A stretch of DNA of 64,000 nucleotides, from positions 436,769 through 500,768 of the forward strand of contig NZ_JAHBGE010000044.1 of NCBI RefSeq assembly GCF_018390635.1, in the 5' to 3' direction. This document shows positions 53,672-64,000 of this stretch, one piece after another. Position 1 is the stretch's first letter; each line of letters starts with the position of its first letter. A program made the translations under genes and the position numbers. Origin of the DNA: Ancylobacter lacus (GTDB taxonomy: Bacteria; Pseudomonadota; Alphaproteobacteria; Rhizobiales; Xanthobacteraceae). The notes beneath the pieces were generated by a model, which saw nothing but the letters and a program-made list of their open reading frames with translations, ran no database searches and was not told the origin of the DNA.

Positions 53672-53752
53672 GTCGCTCCCTCACGGGGGCGTGGATCGAA
53701 ACCCGTTCCCGCGCGACATCGTCCGCTGGGCGCTGCGTCGCTCCCTCGCGGG
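53672..53752 (+). CRISPR. Relic of a type I-C CRISPR array (one repeat, one spacer, one degenerate repeat)
   Basis: 53672-53702 begins GTCGCTCCCTCACGGG and ends GCGTGGATCGAAAC, the form of a type I-C repeat (usually about 32 bases, ending GTGGATTGAAAC), with one C missing. A 34-base spacer follows (53703-53736). A second copy starts at 53737: GTCGCTCCCTCGCGGG matches the first at 15 of 16 positions and then decays. The 65-base period equals a normal repeat-plus-spacer unit. In another frame the repeat translates as SLTGAWIETR, a well-known false protein of I-C arrays. No cas gene lies in the window. Confidence 0.62.
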
Positions 53753-53774
53753 CCGGGCGCGGTGGCGCAAAAGC

Positions 53775-53800
53775 GAACGGCCGGGCGAGCCCGGCCGTTC
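53775..53800 (-). terminator. Terminator of ftsK
   Basis: Perfect 11-base arms (GAACGGCCGGG at 53775-53785, CCCGGCCGTTC at 53790-53800) with loop CGAG, 24 bases beyond the ftsK stop on the minus strand, followed there by a short T-run (CTTTTG). Confidence 0.7.
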
Positions 53801-53823
53801 GTCGTCATCCCGGGGCGGCCGGC

Positions 53824-56904
<3,081 letters not shown>

Positions 56905-57128
56905 GTGCCGATCGACCGTGCCAGAAGTGATGTCGTCGGGACCCCTCCGGGCCCCGCGCCTTACCCTCTAGGCATAGCCAGAACGGCGTTAATGAACGGT
57001 ATGAACGCCGCCTCCACCGGCCCCGCGCTCCACCGCGCCGGCCGGCGCGGCGGATTTCGCCCGGTGCCGTGGCGCGGCGGCCACGCTTGCAGAGGCTTCC
57101 CCGCTGGCGGGCATGCGGCGCGGCGCCG

Positions 57129-57449
57129 TCAGCGCGGAATGCCGAGCGTGTCCTTGATGGAATCGCCGAGCAGGTCGTGCGTCTCCGGGTGCTTCAGCAT
57201 GTAGCGGCCGAACACCGAGCAGCGCGGCAGCACGGACAGGCCGCGCTGGCGGGCGGTGTGCAGCCCGGCCTCGACGAGCTGGGTGGCAATGCCGCGCCCG
57301 CCGAGCTCCGGAGGAACCTCGGTGTGGGTGAAGATGATGAGGCCGTCGGCCAGTATGTACTGGGCGAAGGCGGTGTGACCCTCGATCGTGGTCTCGAAGC
57401 GGCTGGCCTGCGGGTTGTCACGCACGTCGATGATGGCGTCGTTGCTCAT
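57129..57449 (-). CDS. GNAT-family N-acetyltransferase (small YidJ-like)
   Basis: 106 residues from the ATG at 57449, with GGAGGAAAC upstream; the longer frame overlaps a divergent gene. The acetyl-CoA loop is seen as 'EVPPELGGRGIATQLVEAGLHTARQRG', followed by 'VLPRCSVFGRYMLKHPE'. The substrate is unknown. Confidence 0.85.
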   Translation of the reverse strand: MSNDAIIDVRDNPQASRFETTIEGHTAFAQYILADGLIIFTHTEVPPELGGRGIATQLVEAGLHTARQRGLSVLPRCSVFGRYMLKHPETHDLLGDSIKDTLGIPR

Positions 57450-57675
57450 GTTTCCTCCGGTGCGGGCCCAGGGCGCCGCCGATTGCCGGCCTGTTGTACA
57501 GGCAATTATATGGTCGACCAAATGCATCGGCCGCCCGGCGCTCCCTTTCTCCGGGCTGTCCGGCCGCCGGTCCTGCGGCCGCATCGCCCGCCGATGCGCC
57601 GGCCGCCACGCGCCCACTCCAGCGACACGGCGGCACGGCGGGTGTATCTGGCGGGCGTCTCCATCGGGAAACCCC

Positions 57676-58296
57676 ATGTCCGCATCCCACAATGCCGCCA
57701 CCCCGCCGCGGGATCCGCTGGCCTTCCTCGAAAGCCGCCGCTCGGTGGCGTTCACCGATCTCGGTGCGCCGGGGCCGGACCCGGCGCAGCTCGATCGCCT
57801 GCTGGCGGTGGCCGCCCGCACGCCGGACCACGCGCTGCTGGTGCCGTGGCGCTTCATCGTGCTGGAAGGGGAGGCGCGCGGGCAGGCCAGCGCCCGGCTC
57901 GCCGCCGCCTACCGGCTCGCTCACCCCGACATGGAGGAAGCCCGGCGGGAGAAGTTCGCGGCCATCATGGGCCGCCTCTTCACCCATGCGCCCGTCGTGG
58001 TGGCGGTCGTCAGCCGGCCGGATCGCTCGACCCGCATTCCCGTCTTCGAGCAGGAGCTTTCGGCCGGCGCCGTCTGCATGAACCTGCTGCACGCCATCCA
58101 CGCGCAAGGTTTCTCCGGCACATGGGTGACGGGATGGGCGGCGACCCATCCGCTCGCCCTCGCCGTGCTCGGCGTGGAGGCGGGCGAGCAGGTCGCCGGC
58201 CTGGTGCACATGGGCACGGCCCGCCAGATGCCCGGCGAACGGCCGCGGCCGGACATGGCGGCGCTGGTGAGGCGGTGGTCGCCCGCCGGGGCCTGA
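57676..58296 (+). CDS. Nitroreductase-family protein
   Basis: 206 residues from the ATG at 57676. FMN-binding nitroreductase fold: 'FLESRRSVAFTDL' at the start, 'VAARTPDHALLVPWRFIVLEG', 'QELSAGAVCMNLLHAIHAQGFSGTWVTG' and the C-terminal 'HMGTARQMPGERPRP'. Resembles the YdjA subgroup. Divergent from the GNAT gene. Confidence 0.85.
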   Translation: MSASHNAATPPRDPLAFLESRRSVAFTDLGAPGPDPAQLDRLLAVAARTPDHALLVPWRFIVLEGEARGQASARLAAAYRLAHPDMEEARREKFAAIMGRLFTHAPVVVAVVSRPDRSTRIPVFEQELSAGAVCMNLLHAIHAQGFSGTWVTGWAATHPLALAVLGVEAGEQVAGLVHMGTARQMPGERPRPDMAALVRRWSPAGA

Positions 58297-58431
58297 GCCC
58301 GGCCCTGCCAGCGGCGATTGCCGGCGGTACCTTGATGCGCGAAGCGGTTGCGGCGCACCAATGAGAAAGGTGAAAAAAGCCTTTTCTTTCAATGAATAAC
58401 GTGCCTATCGTCAGAAGAGGGGACGATCCGG

Positions 58432-60630
58432 ATGGCAGGTGGTACGCAGGCGAAGACCGACATCCCGACCGAGGAGGCTCGGCTGGAGGCCTTGCAGGCG
58501 TTCAACGTGGCCGGGGTCGAGGGGTCGTCGACGCTGGAGGAGATCACCCGCCTCGCCGCCGATATCTTCGGCATGCCCAGGGCCTGGGTTTCCTTCGTCG
58601 AGCGCGACCGCCAGTGGCTGGTGTCCCGCACCGGGGTGGACATCAAGGAAACCCCGCGCTCGTCCTCCTTCTGCAGCCATACCGTTCAGGGCGACGTTCC
58701 GCTCGTCGTGCCGGATATCGACCGCGATCCCCGCTTCCGCGACATGGAGCAGATCGGCACCCGGCTGCGGTTCTATGCCGGCGCTCCGCTCATCTCCGCC
58801 CATGGCCACCGCATCGGCGCGCTCTGCGTGGGCGACACCGCGCCGCGCGGGGATTTCACCGAGGCCGATGCCGGCATCCTCGTCCGGCTGGCGGCGCTGG
58901 TCATGGAACACCTCGAACTGCTGCGCAGCGAGATCGTCCGCCAGTCGATGATGGCGTTCGGCAACGCCACCGACCTCGCCATGATCGCGACCAATGCGAA
59001 GGGCATCATCCTTTTCGTCAACCGGGCCGCCTCGCACATCTTCGGCTACGGCCCGGACGAGATGATCGGGCGCGACTGCGTGATGATCATGCCGGAGCGG
59101 ATGCGGGAGGCGCACAGCGCCGCCATGGCCCGGGTCTCGGCCGGCGGGCAGAGCCGGCTCAGTGGGCGCACCCTCGAGGTCACCGGCCTCCGGCGCGACC
59201 GCACCGAGTTTCCGATGGAGCTGTCGCTCTCGGTCTGGCGCCGCCACGATGGCGAGGTGGGCATGGGCGCCATCATCCGCGACATCTCGCTGCGTCGTCA
59301 GCGCGACATGCGGCTGCTGCGGCTCGCAAATCACGACCCGCTCACCGGGCTGAAGAACCGCCGCCGTTTCGAGGATCTGCTCGGCGCGTTCATGGAACGG
59401 AGCGGCAATCCCGCCGTGCTGCTGCTCGACCTCGACGGCTTCAAGGAGGTCAACGACACCCAGGGCCATGGGGTGGGGGACACCGTGCTGCAGGCCGTGG
59501 CGGTGCGCATTGCCGCCGCCCTGCCGTCCGACGCTGTGGTGGCCCGGTTCGGTGGCGACGAGTTCGCGGTGCTGCTGCCCGACAGCGGCGGCCCGGATTT
59601 CACCGTTGCCACGCTGGCGGCGCAGGCGGTGCTGCGCGCCTTCGTCTCGCCCTTCGTCACGGAGGGGCTGGTGTTCCAGCTCGGGGTGAGCATCGGCTGC
59701 GCCTGCGCGCCGGAACACGCCAGCGACGTCGAGGAACTGATCGCCAGCGCGGACTTCGCGCTGTACCGCGCCAAGGAAGGCGGCGGGCGCAACTGGCGCC
59801 TGTTCGAGCCCGCCATGCGCGACGCCGCCCGGGCCCAGCGTGCCCTGCAGGACGAACTGCTGCGCGGGCTGCACCGCGGCGAATTCGAGCTGTACTACCA
59901 GCCGCAGGTCGCGCTTGACCGCGGCCGCATCTTCGGCATGGAGGCGCTGATCCGCTGGAACCACCCCCGGCGCGGCGTCCTCACCCCCGCCGCCTTCGTC
60001 GAGGTGCTGGCGGGCAGCGTGCTGGCGCTGCCGGTGGGGCGCTGGGTGATGAACGAGGCCTGCGCCCGGCTGGAGGCGTGGCGGGCGGCGGGCATCGGCG
60101 ATGTCCGCGTCGGCATCAACATCTTTCCCGCCCAGTTCCGCGGCGGCACCTTCGGCGCCGAGGTGCTGGAGGCCATCCGCCGCCACCATCTCGATCCCGG
60201 CAGCGTCGAGATCGAGGTGACCGAAGGCGTCATGCTCGACTATGACGAGGTGGCGATGGCGCAGATCACCATGCTCCGCCACGCCGGGGTGCGGGTGGCG
60301 CTGGACGATTTCGGCACCGGCTATGCCTCGCTCAGCGCGCTGAAGCGCTTCCCCCTCACCACCCTGAAGATCGACCGCAGCTTCGTCACGGACCTCGCCA
60401 CCAGCCCCCGCGACACCGCCATCGCCCGCGCCATGCTCTCCATGGGCGCGGAGCTCGGTCTCGACGTCATCGCCGAGGGGGTGGAGACGCCGGAGCAGGA
60501 GCGGATGCTGATCGAGCTGGGCTGTGTCTGCGGCCAGGGCTTCCGCTATGGCCGCCCGATGGCGGAGTCCGAGGCGCTCGGCGCGCTCCAGCGCGATGCC
60601 GAACGCCAGCAGGCCGGCGCGGCGCTCTGA
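58432..60630 (+). CDS. GAF-PAS-GGDEF-EAL cyclic-di-GMP protein
   Basis: 732 residues. GAF domain at about 20-170 ('RDRQWLVSRTGVDIKETPRSSSFCSHTV'), PAS domain at about 180-295 ('ATDLAMIATNAKGIILFVNRAASHIFGYGPDEMIGRD'), GGDEF at about 305-460 with intact RFGGDEF, and EAL at about 475-720 with intact EALIRWNHP. The I-site Arg position before GGDEF is LPSD instead of RxxD, so product inhibition may be lost. It could make or break c-di-GMP; the balance cannot be told from the sequence. No transmembrane segment is seen. Confidence 0.9.
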   Translation: MAGGTQAKTDIPTEEARLEALQAFNVAGVEGSSTLEEITRLAADIFGMPRAWVSFVERDRQWLVSRTGVDIKETPRSSSFCSHTVQGDVPLVVPDIDRDPRFRDMEQIGTRLRFYAGAPLISAHGHRIGALCVGDTAPRGDFTEADAGILVRLAALVMEHLELLRSEIVRQSMMAFGNATDLAMIATNAKGIILFVNRAASHIFGYGPDEMIGRDCVMIMPERMREAHSAAMARVSAGGQSRLSGRTLEVTGLRRDRTEFPMELSLSVWRRHDGEVGMGAIIRDISLRRQRDMRLLRLANHDPLTGLKNRRRFEDLLGAFMERSGNPAVLLLDLDGFKEVNDTQGHGVGDTVLQAVAVRIAAALPSDAVVARFGGDEFAVLLPDSGGPDFTVATLAAQAVLRAFVSPFVTEGLVFQLGVSIGCACAPEHASDVEELIASADFALYRAKEGGGRNWRLFEPAMRDAARAQRALQDELLRGLHRGEFELYYQPQVALDRGRIFGMEALIRWNHPRRGVLTPAAFVEVLAGSVLALPVGRWVMNEACARLEAWRAAGIGDVRVGINIFPAQFRGGTFGAEVLEAIRRHHLDPGSVEIEVTEGVMLDYDEVAMAQITMLRHAGVRVALDDFGTGYASLSALKRFPLTTLKIDRSFVTDLATSPRDTAIARAMLSMGAELGLDVIAEGVETPEQERMLIELGCVCGQGFRYGRPMAESEALGALQRDAERQQAGAAL

Positions 60631-60730
60631 GCCGAGGCGCCCTGAGCGGAGGCTCGGGCGCGTGGCCGGCAGATCCACCGGGACCCCCGCTGCGTAAGGC
60701 AGGGCATCGCTGCTCCCGCGGAGGCCTGCC

Positions 60731-61177
60731 ATGACCCGGACCCCGACCCCTGCACGCGTTCCCTCGCGCCGCCGCGCCGTCCCGCACCGGGCGCTGCCGC
60801 CGGCCTTCTGCGCCGCCCTGCTGGTGTTTTCGCTCGGCAGGCCCGCGCCGGCCGCCGCCGATCCGGCGGCGCAGGCCAAGGGTGTCTGGCTGCGCGACGA
60901 CGGCAATGCCCGGGTGCGCGTCGCCCCGTGCGGGCCGAGCCTGTGCGCCACCAATCTGTGGATCGGCGACACCAGCGGCGGCGAGGCGGTGGGCGACCTT
61001 CTGGTGATGCGGGTGGCGGCCCGGGACGCCGACACGCTCGGCGGCACCGCCTACGACCCCAAGCGCAAGATGACGTTTTCCATGGAGATGACGGTCGCCC
61101 CGACCCGGCTCGTCACTCGGGGCTGCGTGCTGGGCGACCTTCTGTGCCGGAGCGTGAGCTGGCGGCGGGTGGAGTGA
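60731..61177 (+). CDS. DUF2147-like secreted protein
   Basis: 148 residues. A basic leader precedes a signal-like segment (AFCAALLVFSLGRPAPAAA). The mature domain has 'GVWLRDDGNARVRVAPCGPSLCATNLWIG' and 'LVTRGCVLGDLLCRSVSWRRV'; four cysteines likely form disulfides. DUF2147 proteins have a lipocalin-like fold and unknown function. It lies 100 bases after the GGDEF-EAL gene. Confidence 0.8.
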   Translation: MTRTPTPARVPSRRRAVPHRALPPAFCAALLVFSLGRPAPAAADPAAQAKGVWLRDDGNARVRVAPCGPSLCATNLWIGDTSGGEAVGDLLVMRVAARDADTLGGTAYDPKRKMTFSMEMTVAPTRLVTRGCVLGDLLCRSVSWRRVE

Positions 61178-61217
61178 GGCGCCCGGCGGTGCCCCTCGCT
61201 GGGCGGCCGCGTCGGGC

Positions 61218-62450
61218 TCAGCCCTTCAGCGTGTAGAAGCCGACGTCGATGGCGCCGGCGCGGAAGCCGCCCTCGCAGTAGCAGAAATAGTACTCCCACA
61301 GCCGGCGGAACTCGTCGGGAAACCCCAGCCGCGACGCCTGCGGCCAGGTCAGCAGGAAGCGCCGCCGCCATTCGTGCAGGGTGCGGGCGTAGCTCTCGCC
61401 GAAGCACTGGCTGTCCGCCAGCTCCAGCCCGGCCCGCCGCGCCTGTTCGGCGAGGATGGTGCGGGTCGGCAGCATGCCGCCGGGAAAGATGAACTGCTGG
61501 ATGAAGTCGGTGTTGCGGCGGTAGCCTTCGAAACGGTCCTCGGCGATGGTGATGACCTGCAGCACGGCGGTGCCGCCGGCCTTCAGCCGGTCGCGCAGCG
61601 TCCGGAAATAGGTCGGCCAGTACCGCTCCCCAACCGCCTCGATCATCTCCACCGAGACGATGCGGTCGAACTGCCCCGTGGTGTCGCGGTAATCCTCGTA
61701 GCGCAGCCGTACCCGACCGGTGAGGCTCTCCGCCGCCAGCATCGCCTGCGCCCAGGCGAGCTGCTCGCGCGAGAGCGTCAGGCCGGTGACGGTGGCGCCG
61801 CGGCGGGCGATGGCGGCGGCGAGCGCGCCCCAGCCGCAGCCGATCTCGAGCACGCTCTCGCCGCCCTTCAGCTCCAGCAGCTCCACCGCGCGGTCGAGCT
61901 TGGCCTCCTGCGCCTCCTCGAGGCTCTGGCCGGGCCGGCTGTAGAGCGCGGAGGAATAGGACATGCCGGCATCCAGCCAGAGCCGGTAGAACTCGTTGCC
62001 GAGGTCGTAGTGGAAGGCGATGTTGCGCCGGCTGCCACGCCGGGAATTGCCGCGCACGCCGTGGCGCAGCCGGTTCCACACCCGCACCGGCAGCAGCGCG
62101 CCGAGCGCCTTCTCCACATGGGGCACGTTGTGGGCGGCGAGTTCGAGCAGCGCGGCGAGGTCGGGGCTCGACCAGTCGCCATCGGCATAGGCCCGAGCGA
62201 AGCCGATGTCGCCGGCCGAGATGAGGCGGCGCAGCGCCCGCCAGCGGTGCAGCTCCAGCGTCGCCTCGGGGCCGGCGAGGGCGCCGCGCCGGGTGAGACG
62301 CTGGCCGCCCGGCGTCACCACCGTGAGGCGGCCGATCTCGATGCTGGAGAGAACCCGCTGCAGCATGGCCTCGCCGATCCGGCTGCGGCGCGCGTGGCCG
62401 GGGAACGCGCTGTCCGCCATCGGCCCGGTGCTGTTGCTGTTCATCGTCAT
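61218..62450 (-). CDS. cfa: Cyclopropane-fatty-acyl-phospholipid synthase family methyltransferase
   Basis: 410 residues from 62450 (or the ATG at 62444). SAM-binding motif I 'VLEIGCGWGALAAAIARRG', conserved 'HYDLGNEFYRLWLDAGMSYSSALY' substrate block, and 'FIQQFIFPGGMLPTRTIL' with 'WRRRFLLTWPQASRLGFPDEFRRLWEYYFCYCEGGFRAGAIDV' at the end (quoted in parts). It methylenates double bonds of membrane phospholipid acyl chains. It forms an operon with the DUF1365 and FAD genes upstream, the usual context. Confidence 0.9.
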   Translation of the reverse strand: MTMNSNSTGPMADSAFPGHARRSRIGEAMLQRVLSSIEIGRLTVVTPGGQRLTRRGALAGPEATLELHRWRALRRLISAGDIGFARAYADGDWSSPDLAALLELAAHNVPHVEKALGALLPVRVWNRLRHGVRGNSRRGSRRNIAFHYDLGNEFYRLWLDAGMSYSSALYSRPGQSLEEAQEAKLDRAVELLELKGGESVLEIGCGWGALAAAIARRGATVTGLTLSREQLAWAQAMLAAESLTGRVRLRYEDYRDTTGQFDRIVSVEMIEAVGERYWPTYFRTLRDRLKAGGTAVLQVITIAEDRFEGYRRNTDFIQQFIFPGGMLPTRTILAEQARRAGLELADSQCFGESYARTLHEWRRRFLLTWPQASRLGFPDEFRRLWEYYFCYCEGGFRAGAIDVGFYTLKG

Positions 62451-62462
62451 CCGCGGGGGTCC

Positions 62463-63323
62463 TCAGGAGCGGTGGGCGGGGGAGACGCTGACGGCATGGC
62501 CGGGCGGAGCCGGCCGCGCCCGCAGGCCGATTCCCTTCGCCCAGATCAGCAGGGCTTCCCAATGTATCGCCGCAATTACCTTAACGGTAAGCAACGGACA
62601 GACCAGCGAGGCCCACATCAGGGCGCGATCGGTCAGCCTTTCGCGGCGGGCCTCGTGCACGGCGCTGAGCAGCAGGCCCTCGCCGTCCCGCACCGCGATG
62701 GAGATCACCAGCCGCTCGGCGGGCGGCAGCACCCGGAAGCCGTAGCTCAGCGCCATGTCCATGAAGGGCGAGACATAGAAGCACTTCTCCGCGCTCTGCC
62801 GGATGGGCGCACCCGGCGCGGCGTCGGGGTCGACCGCGGCGAGGTAGGAATGGCGCTGGCCGAAGGTGTTGTTGACCTCATAGAGGATGGCCGCCAGCCG
62901 GCCGTCGCGGCGGTGGCAGAAATAGACGTTGAGCGGGTTGAAGCCGTAGCCGAGGATGCGCGGCATGGTGAGCAGCGTCACCGCGCCGCCGTCCGGCTCC
63001 AGCCCGGCCGCGAGCAGATGGGCTTCGACCTGCGCCTTGAGCGGCGTGCCGGAGCCGTCGCCATAGTCGCGGTCGCGCAGGCTGGCGAGGTTGAAGCGGT
63101 CGCGCGAGAGCAGCCGCAGCCCGGCGAGGCCGGAGCCCCGGCGCGCCCGGGCGAGGTCGTCGAGGTCGATCAGCAGCGAGAACACCCGGTAGCTCAGCCG
63201 GTGCCGGCGCGGTCGCAGCCGCAGATGCAGGACCCGGCCGACATAAAGCGCGGGCGGCGCCGGCGGCACGGCGACCTCGGCGGCGGTATCGGCGGGCGCG
63301 GAATCGGCCGCGGCGGCTGGCAT
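62463..63323 (-). CDS. DUF1365 domain protein
   Basis: 286 residues; the ATG at 63323 overlaps the stop of the FAD gene as TGATG. Contains 'YVGRVLHLRLRPRRHRLSYRVFSLLIDLDDL' at the start, 'LLTMPRILGYGFNPLNVYFCH' and 'EKCFYVSPFMDMALSYGFRV', all DUF1365 signatures. The function is unknown; it is regularly found between an FAD amine-oxidase-like gene and cfa in fatty-acid-modification operons. Confidence 0.87.
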   Translation of the reverse strand: MPAAAADSAPADTAAEVAVPPAPPALYVGRVLHLRLRPRRHRLSYRVFSLLIDLDDLARARRGSGLAGLRLLSRDRFNLASLRDRDYGDGSGTPLKAQVEAHLLAAGLEPDGGAVTLLTMPRILGYGFNPLNVYFCHRRDGRLAAILYEVNNTFGQRHSYLAAVDPDAAPGAPIRQSAEKCFYVSPFMDMALSYGFRVLPPAERLVISIAVRDGEGLLLSAVHEARRERLTDRALMWASLVCPLLTVKVIAAIHWEALLIWAKGIGLRARPAPPGHAVSVSPAHRS

Positions 63324-64000
63324 CAGGCCGCCACCTTCAGCGGGGTGAACGCGGCGGAGGGGCCGAGATGGATGCGGCCGGATTCCTCCGCCACCGTCCA
63401 CGGGCGGCGCACCCCGCTGATCGCCTCGGCGACCGCGAGGCCGGCCTGCAGCCCGTCCTCGTGGAAGCCGGCGCCGAAATAGGCGCCGCAGAACCACAGG
63501 TTCCGCACGCCCTGCAGCCGCCACAGCTCGCGCTGGGCCGCCATCGCCCCGGCATCGAAGACCGGGTGCTCATAGACATGCCGGCTCACCACGGTGGAAG
63601 GGTTCGGTGGCGCGAGCGGGTTCAGCGTCACGAACAGGGGAAACTGCGGCGGCAGGCCCTGCAGCGCGTTCATCCAGTAGGTCACGGAGAGCTTGCGGGA
63701 GGGGCCGCGCCCCTCGCTCAGATAGTTCCACGCCGCCCAGGCCGCCCGGTTCTGCGGCATGTGGCGGTCATCGCCGTGCAGCACCGCCTCGTTACGGCTG
63801 TAGCCGAAGGCGCCGAGCAGGCGGGCCTCTTCCACCGTCGGCGCCGCGATCATCGCCAGCGCCTGGTCGGCATGGGTGGCAAGGACGACATCGTCGAACA
63901 TCTGTTCGCCGCCCTCGCCGGTCCGCACCCGGACGCCGCGGGGGCGGGGCTCCACCTGCACCACCCGGTGCCCCGTCGCCACCTGCCCGCGGAAGTGCTG
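63323..64000 (-). CDS. FAD-dependent amine oxidase-like protein (partial, N-terminus off window)
   Basis: The frame is open to the window edge, giving 225 residues of C-terminal sequence ending 'AAFTPLKVAA'. Visible motifs: 'FDDVVLATHADQALAMI', 'SYWMNALQGLPPQFPLFVTLNP'-type stretch and the C-terminal FAD contact 'NLWFCGAYFGAGFHEDGLQAGLAVAEAI'. This matches the NAD/FAD-binding protein that precedes DUF1365 and cfa genes. The true start and the dinucleotide-binding GxGxxG lie beyond 64000. Confidence 0.85.
   Translation of the reverse strand, partial: QHFRGQVATGHRVVQVEPRPRGVRVRTGEGGEQMFDDVVLATHADQALAMIAAPTVEEARLLGAFGYSRNEAVLHGDDRHMPQNRAAWAAWNYLSEGRGPSRKLSVTYWMNALQGLPPQFPLFVTLNPLAPPNPSTVVSRHVYEHPVFDAGAMAAQRELWRLQGVRNLWFCGAYFGAGFHEDGLQAGLAVAEAISGVRRPWTVAEESGRIHLGPSAAFTPLKVAA

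Larger units (their letters stand above)
53326..53823. other. 498-base gap with a CRISPR relic and a terminator
   Basis: Holds the CRISPR-like repeats (53672-53752) and the ftsK terminator (53775-53800). The rest is GC-rich sequence with an imperfect short direct repeat near 53482-53516 (CGCGAACCTCGAGCGC and CGCGAATCTCAAGCGC). No gene is supported. Confidence 0.6.

Overview
This is a high-GC window that reads as the chromosome of a methylotrophic alphaproteobacterium of the order Hyphomicrobiales. A Xanthobacteraceae-like organism (Ancylobacter, Starkeya or Xanthobacter relatives) is my inference from gene content, not a demonstrated placement. About half of the window (1-30,160) is one methylotrophy island built around a lanthanide-type methanol dehydrogenase. 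The other half is mostly housekeeping and transport genes.

Methylotrophy island. The left edge (1-3171, minus strand) is the end of a tightly overlapped operon for tetrahydromethanopterin/methylofuran cofactors (DUF447, DUF6513 dihydropteroate-synthase-like, DmrB-type flavoprotein, amino-acid-kinase-like MfnE homologue). Divergent from it lie a small cytochrome c and a quinoprotein-relay zinc metallohydrolase. Then come xoxF-xoxG-xoxJ (5439-8993), a CXXCW rhodanese-like protein and an HXXEE membrane protein. A minus-strand operon at 11084-15964 matches the lanthanide-uptake ABC system (lut of Methylobacterium, ped of Pseudomonas): substrate-binding protein, beta-propeller, ATPase, permease and an exported protein. 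Divergent from it is a second ABC system (DUF3280 lipoprotein-like protein plus SsuA/C/B-like components, 16224-19354). Next are fae, a conserved 69-residue protein, a cupredoxin-like secreted protein with a small two-cysteine partner, a histidine kinase/response regulator pair, pqqA-pqqB-pqqC-pqqD-pqqE, two secreted proteins of unknown function, and a SoxYZ-like quinoprotein-associated carrier. Together these cover methanol oxidation, PQQ supply, lanthanide and possibly other ligand import, electron transfer, and capture of formaldehyde on H4MPT. No mxaF/mxaI, no lanmodulin and no TonB-dependent receptor is present in the window.

Rest of the window. 30,223-34,985: SpoU-type rRNA methyltransferase, ABC-F ATPase, VOC protein, FAD-linked D-2-hydroxyacid dehydrogenase. 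35,185-37,718: exbB-exbD-tonB. 37,786-44,690: a Dpp/Opp-type peptide ABC operon with an unexpected membrane-protein gene inserted. 44,973-53,325: glutaryl-CoA dehydrogenase, a PIF1/RecD-like helicase, an EamA transporter, a YcaQ-type DNA glycosylase, succinate-semialdehyde dehydrogenase, MgtC and a small membrane protein. 53,672-53,752 holds what looks like the relic of a type I-C CRISPR array without cas genes. 53,824-61,177: an FtsK lacking its membrane domain, a GNAT protein, a nitroreductase, a GAF-PAS-GGDEF-EAL protein and a DUF2147 protein. The right edge (61,218-64,000, minus) is a cfa/DUF1365/FAD-oxidase lipid-modification operon that runs off the window.

The most interesting non-coding signal is a near-identical palindrome (GGGAATTATTCCC type) about 100 bases ahead of two separate methylotrophy units, the second ABC operon/lut divergent region and the cupredoxin-like gene. 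It suggests a common regulator of an otherwise uncharacterised group of genes. No tRNA or rRNA gene or insertion sequence was found.
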